Assembly (NCBI GenBank): GCA_002010365.1
Contig: MTNL01000087.1
Span: 1-5,243, forward strand
Source: Candidatus Acetothermia bacterium JdFR-50
Lineage (GTDB): Bacteria; Bipolaricaulota; Bipolaricaulia; Bipolaricaulales; Bipolaricaulaceae
Direction of reading: 5' to 3'
Length of the DNA stretch: 5,243 bases
A program made the translations under genes and the position numbers. Numbering within the stretch: position 1 is the stretch's first letter; every line of letters starts with the position of its first letter. Positions 1-5,243 of the stretch are shown here, one piece after another. Under the pieces are notes generated by a model. That model had not been told where the DNA came from and ran no database searches. It saw nothing but the letters and a program-made list of their open reading frames with translations.

Positions 1-633
1 GAGACCCCGACGAGCCCTTTGGAACATTTCCTCATCGTGCGGGAGCTGAAGAAGCGCGACGTGGAGCTTGCGAGCCTCGCCCCCCGGTTCTCCGGGTCCC
101 TGGAGAAGGCGGTGGACTACCGGGGGGACCTCGAGGTCTTCCGCCGGGACCTACGGGCCCACGTGGCCATCGCCAAAGCCCTGGGGGGCTATCGGATAAG
201 CCTCCACTCGGGCTCCGACAAGTTCTCCCTCTACCCACTCTTCGCGAAGGAGGCGGACGGCCTCTTCCACGTGAAGACCGCGGGGACGAGCTACCTCGTG
301 GCCCTGGAGGTGGTGGCGAGGAGGGTCCCGGGCCTCTTCCGGGAGATTTACCGCCTTTCCCTGGAGCGGTTCCCCGAGGACCGTGCCACCTACCATCTCG
401 CCACGGACCTCTCCCGGGTCCCGGACCCCGCTTTCCTACGGGATGAGGAACTCCCCCAGTTGCTCTCGAAGCCCGACCCGCGTCAGGTCCTGCACGTGGC
501 CTACGGTTCCGTCCTGCGGAGCCCACTGGGGGAGAGGCTGAGGGAGGTCCTCCTCGAGTTCGAGGAGGATTACGCTGTCGCCCTGGAACGGCACCTGGGG
601 CGGCATCTGGAGCACCTGGGGGTGAGAAGATGA
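1..633 (+). CDS. uxaE: D-tagaturonate epimerase, C-terminal part (5' end outside window)
   Basis: The frame is open from base 1, so this is the last 210 residues of a longer protein; the TTG at 19 is not the real start. It matches what I recall of the C-terminal half of the tagaturonate/fructuronate epimerase family, typified by Thermotoga maritima UxaE, whose members are roughly twice this length. Recognisable signatures are ETPTSPLEHF at the left edge, SLAPRF, the His-Ser-Gly-Ser-Asp-Lys block encoded at 205-222, the FHVKTAGTSYL block near 268-300, and DLSRVPDP followed by RQVLHVAYG. The enzyme is cytosolic and interconverts D-tagaturonate and D-fructuronate, linking galacturonate and glucuronate breakdown. 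Its stop overlaps the start of the next gene by ATGA; that gene encodes the following pathway step, which supports the call. Third codon positions are almost all G or C, more so than in the genes downstream. Family assignment is confident; activity is inferred from homology. Confidence 0.88.
   Translation, partial: ETPTSPLEHFLIVRELKKRDVELASLAPRFSGSLEKAVDYRGDLEVFRRDLRAHVAIAKALGGYRISLHSGSDKFSLYPLFAKEADGLFHVKTAGTSYLVALEVVARRVPGLFREIYRLSLERFPEDRATYHLATDLSRVPDPAFLRDEELPQLLSKPDPRQVLHVAYGSVLRSPLGERLREVLLEFEEDYAVALERHLGRHLEHLGVRR
548..569. repeat. Perfect inverted repeat, 10-base arms with 2-base spacer, within uxaE
   Basis: TCCTCCTCGA at 548-557 is followed after GT by its exact reverse complement at 560-569. 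As RNA it would form a nine-pair stem with an AGUU tetraloop near the uxaE end. The left arm resembles the anti-Shine-Dalgarno core and the right arm a Shine-Dalgarno sequence. It encodes Leu-Leu-Glu-Phe-Glu-Glu, so alternating Leu and Glu codons could generate it by chance. No T tract follows, so it is not a standard terminator. Confidence 0.5.
618..626 (+). promoter_or_regulatory. Shine-Dalgarno sequence for uxuB, inside the uxaE end
   Basis: GGGGGTGAG lies just before the ATG at 630, within the last codons of uxaE. With the ATGA overlap it indicates translational coupling of the two genes. Confidence 0.6.
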
Positions 634-1439
634 GGTTCGACCTTTCGGGCAAGGTGGCGGTGATCACCGGCGGCGGTGGGATTCTGTGTTCCACCATCGC
701 CGATGGCTTGGCTCGTGAGGGAGTGCGATGCGTCCTCATCGACATCGCCGCGGACAAAGCCCAGGCGGCCTTGAGGCGTGTCCGCGAGGCCGGCTCCGAT
801 GGGCTCGCCATAAAGGCCAGTGTCCTCGACCGGGAGGATTTGGAACGGGCGGCGGAGGAAACCCTGAAGACATTCGGCCGGGTGGACTTCCTCATCAACG
901 GCGCTGGGGGGAACCACCCCAAGGCCACCACTTCCAAGGAAATCCCCTTCTTCAATTTGCCCGAAGAGGCCGTGCGGTTTGTGTTCGACCTCAACTTCAT
1001 GGGGACGTTCCTCGCGTCCCAAGTGTTCGGGAAGATCATGGCCGAACAGGAGGAAGGGGTGATCCTCAATATCGCCTCCATGAACGCCCTGCGTCCCCTA
1101 ACTCGGATCCCTGCGTACTCCGCAGCCAAAGCGGCAGTGGCCAACTTCACCCAGTGGCTCGCGGTCCATATGGCCCAGGAGTACTCTCCGAAGATTCGGG
1201 TAGTTGCTATTGCCCCCGGTTTCTTCCTCACCGAACAGAACCGTTTCCTTTTGCTCGATGAGAAGGGAGAGCTCACCGAGAGGGGGAAGAAGATCATCGA
1301 ACACACCCCCATGGGCAGATTCGGAGCCCCCGAGGACCTTATTGGAACGGTCGTATGGCTCCTTTCACCAGCTGCAGCCTTCGTCACGGGGGTGGTGATT
1401 CCCATTGACGGGGGATTCTCCGCGTACTCAGGCGTTTGA
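630..1439 (+). CDS. uxuB: D-mannonate oxidoreductase (D-fructuronate reductase), SDR type
   Basis: A 269-residue classical short-chain dehydrogenase, normal length for the family. It reduces D-fructuronate to D-mannonate with a nicotinamide cofactor in the cytosol, which is the substrate step for mannonate dehydratase. Sequence features: N-terminal Rossmann strand VAVITGGGG (residues 9-17); Asp38 at the end of the second strand, which usually favours NAD(H) over NADP(H); INGAGGNHPKATT (89-101), very like Bacillus UxuB/YjmF; Asn122; catalytic Ser150 and Tyr163-x-x-x-Lys167; APGFFLTEQNR (195-205); and the C-terminal IPIDGGFSAYSGV, also typical of that subfamily. Residue 20 is Cys where the subfamily normally has Gly in the cofactor loop. 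The ATG at 630 overlaps the uxaE stop and has a Shine-Dalgarno sequence; the neighbouring epimerase supplies its substrate. An alternative is another sugar-acid SDR such as gluconate 5-dehydrogenase, but the subfamily motifs make UxuB much more likely. Confidence 0.88.
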   Translation: MRFDLSGKVAVITGGGGILCSTIADGLAREGVRCVLIDIAADKAQAALRRVREAGSDGLAIKASVLDREDLERAAEETLKTFGRVDFLINGAGGNHPKATTSKEIPFFNLPEEAVRFVFDLNFMGTFLASQVFGKIMAEQEEGVILNIASMNALRPLTRIPAYSAAKAAVANFTQWLAVHMAQEYSPKIRVVAIAPGFFLTEQNRFLLLDEKGELTERGKKIIEHTPMGRFGAPEDLIGTVVWLLSPAAAFVTGVVIPIDGGFSAYSGV

Positions 1440-1522
1440 GGTCGGGCATTTGATTTTGTTCCAGTCCCACTCTGAGGTTGGCTAAAATTCACAGGGGACT
1501 TTGTGCTCCGCAAGGGGGTGGA
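1440..1522 (+). promoter_or_regulatory. Intergenic region with possible promoter for hutH-era
   Basis: This 83-base gap is the only sizeable one in a region of overlapping genes and is locally A+T-richer. TAAAAT at 1483-1488 matches five of six positions of the -10 consensus. No good -35 hexamer lies 16-18 bases upstream; TTGATT at 1450 and TTGTTC at 1456 are too far away. A start near 1494-1496 would leave a leader of about 28 bases. I found no convincing rho-independent terminator for uxuB: the only stem (1461-1466 with 1476-1481) needs two G-T pairs and lacks a T tract. The promoter call is tentative. Confidence 0.3.
1512..1521 (+). promoter_or_regulatory. Shine-Dalgarno sequence deciding the hutH start
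   Basis: AAGGGGGTGG differs by one internal base from the ideal AAGGAGGTG and sits directly before ATG 1523. It favours that ATG over the in-frame TTG at 1478, which has no spaced ribosome-binding site. Confidence 0.7.
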
Positions 1523-3022
1523 ATGAGCGAGGTCACCGTCGATGGCCATCGCCTAGGCTTGGCCGACGCTGAGGAGATTATCTTTCGAAATGCGCGTGTC
1601 AAAGTTTCTGCTCAAGCGCTAGAAACCCTGAAAAGAACCCAAGAAATCCTTTCCCGGGCGGTAGAAGATGAGCGACCCATTTACGGGGTGAATACGGGAT
1701 TGGGGAAGCTCTCCACCATAAGGATCGGAAAAGAAGATCTCCGCACCCTCCAACGGAACCTGGTACGTTCCCATGCCACGGCGGTGGGTGCCCCCCTACC
1801 CCGAGAAGCGGTTCGGGGAGTGCTCCTTTTCCGCGTCAACTCCCTGATCAAGGGTTTCTCGGGGGTCCGTGCCGAGGTCGTGAACCTGCTTGTGGAGATG
1901 TTGAACCGGGGCGTTCATCCCGTGATCCCCGAGCAAGGTTCCGTAGGCTCTTCCGGTGACTTGGCGCCCTTGGCCCATGTTGCGTTGGTGTTGTTGGGGG
2001 AGGGAAAGGCTCTTTACAAAGGGGAGGTTTTGCCCGGAGGCGAGGCCCTGCGACGAGCGGAGCTTGAACCTCTGGGGGAGCTTTATCCAAAGGAAGGCCT
2101 TGCCCTCCTGAACGGCACGGCCTACATGCTCTCCCTTGTGTTCTTGGGATACGTGCTCGGTCGGCGGGCGTTCCGGGCTGGACTTTCTGCCGCAGCCCTC
2201 TCGTTCCAGGCCCTCCGGGGCCGTACGGAACCCCTGGATCCCAGGATCCACGATGTTCGCCCTCACCCGGGGCAACGGGAGGTCGCGGCCATTATGCGTG
2301 AGTGCCTTTCGGGCAGCGAGCTTGTGGATACCTATCAGGATGATGTCCAAGATCCCTATTCCCTCCGCTGCCTTCCCCAGATCCTGGGGCCGGTCCTGGA
2401 AACCCTCTGGTTGGTAGAAGGGAGGCTCCGGGTGGAGATGAACTCCGCCACCGATAACCCCCTGGTGTTCCCGGATGGGGTGGTTCTCTCGGGCGGGAAC
2501 TTCCACGGGGAGATCCTGGCCTTCGCCGCCGAATGGTTGGCGCTGGCCTTGGCGGAGCTTGCCGCGAGCTGCGAGCGCAGGATTTCGCTTCTCCTTTCAG
2601 CAGGGGATCGGGGATTGCCCCCGTTCTTGGCGCAAGAGGGAGGTGTTAACTCTGGACTCATGCTCCTCCAGTACACCGCTGCTTCCTTAGTGGGCGAAAA
2701 CAGGGTCCTCGCGCATCCCGCAGCCGCGGATTCCATTCCCACCTCTGCCGGAAAGGAGGACCATAACTCCTTCGGCGCCACCTCCGCGTGGAAGCTCCGG
2801 CGGATCGCGGAAAACACGATACGAGCCGTGGCCCTGGAACTCGTGTGCGCTCGTTGGGCGGTGGAGTTCGTAGGCGCGGCGAAACTCTCCCCCGCCACCA
2901 AGCGAATCTATGAGAAACTACGTGATTTGATTCCACCGCCCGGTGAGGATAGGTACTTGGGGGATACCATCGAAGAGGTGGGGCGTCTAGTTCGCGAGGG
3001 GGAGTTGGGATATGAGTTTTAA
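1523..3022 (+). CDS. hutH: Histidine ammonia-lyase (MIO-dependent aromatic amino acid lyase family)
   Basis: A 499-residue protein, normal for bacterial HutH, predicted to remove ammonia from L-histidine to give urocanate using a self-made methylidene-imidazolone (MIO) electrophile; family members are cytosolic homotetramers. ATG 1523 is chosen over TTG 1478 because of its Shine-Dalgarno and because MSEVTVDGHRL looks like a HutH N-terminus. Motifs: catalytic Tyr54 in IYGVNTGLG; Arg-Ser-His84, the His-selective position; GSVGSSGDLAPLAH (139-152) carrying the MIO triad; Asn198 in LLNGTA; QDPYSLRC (276-283) with Tyr279 and Arg282; NSATDNPL (307-314); GGNFHGE (324-330); Glu392 in GENRVLAHP; and SIPTSAGKEDHNSFG (404-418). 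Oddities are a Ser-Ser-Gly triad instead of Ala-Ser-Gly, and NSFG where HutH usually has VSMG. No other histidine-utilisation gene is visible, and the gene overlaps era by 11 bases. Family membership is near certain; histidine as substrate is likely, but another aromatic amino acid or an aminomutase role remains possible. Confidence 0.85.
   Translation: MSEVTVDGHRLGLADAEEIIFRNARVKVSAQALETLKRTQEILSRAVEDERPIYGVNTGLGKLSTIRIGKEDLRTLQRNLVRSHATAVGAPLPREAVRGVLLFRVNSLIKGFSGVRAEVVNLLVEMLNRGVHPVIPEQGSVGSSGDLAPLAHVALVLLGEGKALYKGEVLPGGEALRRAELEPLGELYPKEGLALLNGTAYMLSLVFLGYVLGRRAFRAGLSAAALSFQALRGRTEPLDPRIHDVRPHPGQREVAAIMRECLSGSELVDTYQDDVQDPYSLRCLPQILGPVLETLWLVEGRLRVEMNSATDNPLVFPDGVVLSGGNFHGEILAFAAEWLALALAELAASCERRISLLLSAGDRGLPPFLAQEGGVNSGLMLLQYTAASLVGENRVLAHPAAADSIPTSAGKEDHNSFGATSAWKLRRIAENTIRAVALELVCARWAVEFVGAAKLSPATKRIYEKLRDLIPPPGEDRYLGDTIEEVGRLVREGELGYEF
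2996..3004 (+). promoter_or_regulatory. Shine-Dalgarno sequence for era, inside the hutH end
   Basis: GAGGGGGAG ends seven bases before ATG 3012 and lies within the last hutH codons. It supports ATG 3012 and translation of era from the hutH transcript. Confidence 0.65.
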
Positions 3023-3905
3023 ATCCGGCATTGTGGCTGTGATGGGGAAGACCAACGTGGGAAAGTCCACCTTCATAAACTCCCTGATCGGCAGGAAGAT
3101 GGTGATCGTCTCCGACAAGCCGCAAACTACTAGAAACCGCATCCGTTGTGTCCTCACTACAGATTCCGCCCAGATCGTGTTCGTGGACACCCCGGGGCTG
3201 CACAAGCCCATCAACAAACTCTCCGAGGCATTGGTGAAGGAGGCGATGCGGGCCCTGGCGGGGATTGACGAACTGGTTTATATGACCGAGCCCACCGGGG
3301 GCATCGATCCCTTCGACGAACAGGTCATGCCCCGGATCAAGGAACTCCCCTGTCCCAAGATCCTCCTCGTGAACAAAATCGACCTTGCCCGAGGGAACCA
3401 GCTCCCTGAGACGCTCCTTGCCTACGACTCCCTGGACATCTTCCAGGAGCTCGTTCCCATCTCCTGCTCCCGGGGGAAAAACCTAGATAGGGCCCTAGAG
3501 GTCATCATCAAGTACCTTCCCGAGGGGGAGCCTCTATTCCCCGAGGGGATGCCCACCGACAAGCCCCTGGAGTTCATCATCGCCGAGCTCATCCGGGAGA
3601 AGATCTACCACTTCACCTATCAGGAGATCCCCTACTCCACTGCGGTGGTGGTGGAGGAAATCCGGGAGCGAGAGGACAAGCCCCTCATCGAGATCTACGC
3701 CACAATTTACGTGGCCAAGGACTCCCAAAAGGCCATCGTCATCGGCCGCAAAGGGCAGAAATTGAAAGAGATCGGCCGGACCGCCCGCCTGGAGATAGAG
3801 GCCTTGTTGGGAAAGCAGGTCTACCTCGCCCTGCAGGTGAAGGTGAAGAAAAATTGGACCGAGGATGATGCGATGGTCTCACAGTTCCTTTACGCCAATG
3901 AGTAA
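3012..3905 (+). CDS. era: GTPase Era
   Basis: A 297-residue protein of standard Era length with the N-terminal GTPase and C-terminal KH domain. Era binds the 3' end of 16S rRNA and acts in late assembly of the small ribosomal subunit; it is normally essential. G1 is GKTNVGKST (12-20); G2 is the TTRNRI segment (39-44); G3 is DTPG (59-62), followed by LHKP; G4 is NKID (121-124); G5 is ISCS (150-153), where Era usually has ISA. The KH domain has IGRKGQKLKEIG (244-255) with an intact GxxG core, then the AR and LGKQVYL segments typical of Era. The strand before the GIDPFDE loop reads LVYMTEPT rather than the common LFVVDAT. The start overlaps hutH by 11 bases with a good Shine-Dalgarno; the end overlaps the next gene by 8 bases. 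Identification is secure; the unusual context is what is notable. Confidence 0.97.
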   Translation: MSFKSGIVAVMGKTNVGKSTFINSLIGRKMVIVSDKPQTTRNRIRCVLTTDSAQIVFVDTPGLHKPINKLSEALVKEAMRALAGIDELVYMTEPTGGIDPFDEQVMPRIKELPCPKILLVNKIDLARGNQLPETLLAYDSLDIFQELVPISCSRGKNLDRALEVIIKYLPEGEPLFPEGMPTDKPLEFIIAELIREKIYHFTYQEIPYSTAVVVEEIREREDKPLIEIYATIYVAKDSQKAIVIGRKGQKLKEIGRTARLEIEALLGKQVYLALQVKVKKNWTEDDAMVSQFLYANE

Positions 3906-4680
3906 CGAATTTCCTGTAGAAGCGCCGCGTTCGTTCAAGGAGTTCGTTGCTTGTGAAAAGCTGCAGGGAATTTTGGATCCCCCTGTCTCCGCCAAGATTC
4001 CCGCTTGGTTCCTCTGGGAACTCGTCCAAGCGGGGGCCGTTTTTCTCGTGAGCTTCGATGGAGTTGGGATTGCCCGTGAGCCATTGGGGTTTGTGCTGGC
4101 GTTGCGGAATGGTCCCTTACTGCGGGTGGTGGCCTTCGGTGCTCGCCGGGATCTTCCCCCCCATCTCCGACGGGAGATGTTGGAGTCCCTGCTGGAAGAA
4201 ATCCTTAGCCAAGCCGAGGGCCAGGGCGTGGAAGAGGTCCTCTGGCCGTTCGATCCCTTGGAGCCCCGCTGGGCTGAGTTTTTCCTTGAGATGGTGGGCG
4301 CTGAAGCGGAAACTTATGAACTTCGGCGGGACCGTGCCGGGGCGACCAGATACCTACGCGCGTTGGCTTCCATTCGTCCAGAACGCGAGATGAAAGAAAA
4401 AAACTGGAAGCAAACCTCCCTCAAGAGCTTCTTTCCGGTAAACACGACCCGGCCGGCTATTGGAGGCCGAGAGCCCGTCTCCTGGAATCTCCATCTCAAC
4501 GCCCCTCTGCTCGTCTTGGAGATCCCGGGGGCGGGCTTGACAGCCCTCCCTCGGACTTTAGTTAGGCAGTGGGAAGAAGCCTGGGAAGCGTTGGAAACTT
4601 ACGTGGACAAAGGTTACGCCCTGGTGGGCTTCCATCGCCAAGGTGATCGCGCGTTTTTGGTGTTGGAGAGGAAACTCTAA
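3898..4680 (+). CDS. Divergent GNAT-like protein related to COG3375, probably without standard acetyl-CoA loop
   Basis: A 260-residue protein of unknown function. It aligns with the next gene product: Phe16, Cys19-Glu20 and Leu22-Gln23 fall at identical positions in both; GFVL follows (64-67 here, 65-68 there); then W-x-FDPLE-x-R-x-A-x-F (116-128 here, 119-131 there) and a Gly six residues later. The C-terminal part (about 202-260: LEIPG, then RQWEEAWEALE, GYALVGFHRQ and LVLER) resembles what I recall of COG3375 C-termini, so this looks like a full-length diverged family member. The RxxGxG acetyl-CoA-binding loop of the neighbour is absent; residues 83-95 have no glycine there. A basic linker (about 164-182) contains QTSLKSFF, similar to a PIP box. 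ATG 3898 overlaps the era stop by 8 bases and has no clear Shine-Dalgarno, suggesting coupling to era; the matching N-terminal numbering favours it over ATG 3865. No stop or frameshift interrupts it, so it is probably functional but not a conventional acetyltransferase. Confidence 0.75.
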   Translation: MSNEFPVEAPRSFKEFVACEKLQGILDPPVSAKIPAWFLWELVQAGAVFLVSFDGVGIAREPLGFVLALRNGPLLRVVAFGARRDLPPHLRREMLESLLEEILSQAEGQGVEEVLWPFDPLEPRWAEFFLEMVGAEAETYELRRDRAGATRYLRALASIRPEREMKEKNWKQTSLKSFFPVNTTRPAIGGREPVSWNLHLNAPLLVLEIPGAGLTALPRTLVRQWEEAWEALETYVDKGYALVGFHRQGDRAFLVLERKL

Positions 4681-4699
4681 GTGGTTAAGCTGAAAGACT

Positions 4700-5243
4700 A
4701 TGAGCGCCAAAATCGTAATCGAACCGGTGCTGGATCTCGAGGGCTTCCACGAATGTGAGCGCCTTCAAAAGGAGGTGTGGGGGTTCGACGACATCTCCGT
4801 GGTTCCCGACCACGTCTTGCTCACGGTGGTGAAAGGCGGCGGCTTGCTTCTTGGAGCCTTCGCCGAGGAGGGGGATCACCGGGAGATGGTGGGTTTCGTC
4901 CTCTCGTTTTTCGGGCGCAGCGAGGACGGAACCCTCAAGCACTGTTCGCTGATGGCGGCGGTGAAGGAAGGTTGGCGGGACAAGGGTTTGGGTTATAAGC
5001 TGAAATTGGCCCAGCGGGAGCACGTGTTGCATCAGGGCGTTGGTCTCATCACATGGACCTTCGACCCTTTAGAGTCCCGTAACGCTCACTTCAACCTCAA
5101 TAAGCTAGGATGTGTGGTGGCCAATTTCTACGTGAACTATTACGGATCCCTGCGCGATGAACGCAACTGGGGCCTTCCCACCGATCGCTTTCTCTGCGAG
5201 TGGCATCTTCGGGCCCCGCGGGTGGAGAGACGCCTGCGGGAAG
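4700..5243 (+). CDS. GNAT-superfamily N-acetyltransferase, COG3375-type (3' end outside window)
   Basis: The first 181 residues are visible; the gene runs off the right edge with no stop. It belongs to the GNAT fold family that transfers acetyl from acetyl-CoA to an amine; the substrate of this subgroup is unknown to me. Features: FHECERLQKEVWGFDD (16-31); VVPDHVLLTVVKGGGLLLGAF (about 34-54), the first strands; MVGFVLSF (63-70); Arg93-x-x-Gly96-x-Gly98 in WRDKGLG, the acetyl-CoA-binding loop, followed by the expected helix; TWTFDPLESRNAHFNLNKLG (118-137), the family hallmark; and GLPTDRFLCEWHL (158-170). An in-frame TGA at 4691 means translation cannot begin upstream of ATG 4700. No strong Shine-Dalgarno is visible. 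The 19-base gap and the homology to the preceding protein point to a tandem duplicate in the same operon. Members usually have a further C-terminal segment, expected beyond the window. Confidence 0.88.
   Translation, partial: MSAKIVIEPVLDLEGFHECERLQKEVWGFDDISVVPDHVLLTVVKGGGLLLGAFAEEGDHREMVGFVLSFFGRSEDGTLKHCSLMAAVKEGWRDKGLGYKLKLAQREHVLHQGVGLITWTFDPLESRNAHFNLNKLGCVVANFYVNYYGSLRDERNWGLPTDRFLCEWHLRAPRVERRLRE

Noticed and set aside
1461..1481. Possible terminator hairpin after uxuB
   Set aside because: Six-pair stem with two G-T pairs, a nine-base loop and no following T tract.
1478..1522. 15-codon N-terminal extension of hutH from TTG 1478
   Set aside because: TTG start without a spaced Shine-Dalgarno, whereas ATG 1523 has a near-ideal one and gives a family-like N-terminus.
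32..1549. 505-codon open frame on the minus strand across uxaE, uxuB and the hutH start
   Set aside because: Its translation is low-complexity Pro/Arg/Gly/Ser-rich and lies antisense to two clearly identified genes; such frames are expected in G+C-rich coding DNA.
2236..2253. Closely spaced GGATCC repeats and a CCTGG/CCAGG inverted repeat in hutH
   Set aside because: Short, imperfect beyond five bases, and fully explained by conserved hutH codons.
2356..3203. Two 181-codon minus-strand frames antisense to hutH and era
   Set aside because: No recognisable domain, composition typical of shadow frames, and they oppose strongly conserved coding sequence.
3865..3897. 11-codon N-terminal extension of the divergent GNAT-like protein from ATG 3865
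   Set aside because: Conserved N-terminal residues match the numbering of the next paralog only when translation begins at 3898.
4681..4758. 25-residue reading frame from GTG 4681 in the gap before the last gene
   Set aside because: No Shine-Dalgarno, mostly overlaps the GNAT gene out of frame, and the peptide has no recognisable features.

Overview
The window is a densely packed, G+C-rich bacterial chromosome segment with every gene on the plus strand: a partial gene at the left edge, four complete genes and a partial gene at the right edge. Three of the five junctions are short stop/start overlaps. The only gap of note is 83 bases between the second and third genes. No RNA gene, insertion sequence, CRISPR array or prophage gene was seen. 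Era places the organism in the Bacteria. The UxaE-type epimerase is best known from Thermotoga, so a thermophilic or deep-branching anaerobe is possible (Thermotogota, Bipolaricaulota or similar), but this assignment is a weak inference.

Left module (1-1439), hexuronate catabolism. The C-terminal part of a D-tagaturonate epimerase (UxaE) overlaps by ATGA a short-chain dehydrogenase closely resembling the Bacillus-type D-mannonate oxidoreductase (UxuB). They would catalyse consecutive steps, D-tagaturonate to D-fructuronate to D-mannonate. This lets a galacturonate-derived intermediate enter the glucuronate branch without the altronate branch.

Gap (1440-1522). It holds a possible -10 element and a strong Shine-Dalgarno sequence. 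This is the likeliest point for a new transcription unit.

Right module (1523-5243). A histidine ammonia-lyase family enzyme (HutH, MIO family) overlaps the ribosome-assembly GTPase Era by 11 bases. Era overlaps by 8 bases a 260-residue protein that I read as a divergent COG3375-type GNAT protein without a recognisable acetyl-CoA loop. After 19 bases comes a second, canonical-looking COG3375-type GNAT acetyltransferase, cut by the window end. The two GNAT-like proteins share aligned motifs and are probably tandem paralogs. This module mixes housekeeping (Era), amino-acid degradation (HutH) and acetyltransferases of unknown substrate, so the layout suggests co-transcription rather than a common pathway.

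The most interesting points are the degenerate/canonical GNAT pair, a PIP-box-like peptide in the degenerate copy, a Ser-Ser-Gly rather than Ala-Ser-Gly MIO triad in HutH, a Cys in the nucleotide-binding Gly loop of UxuB, and the coupling of hutH to era. I see no evidence of an entirely new multi-gene system.
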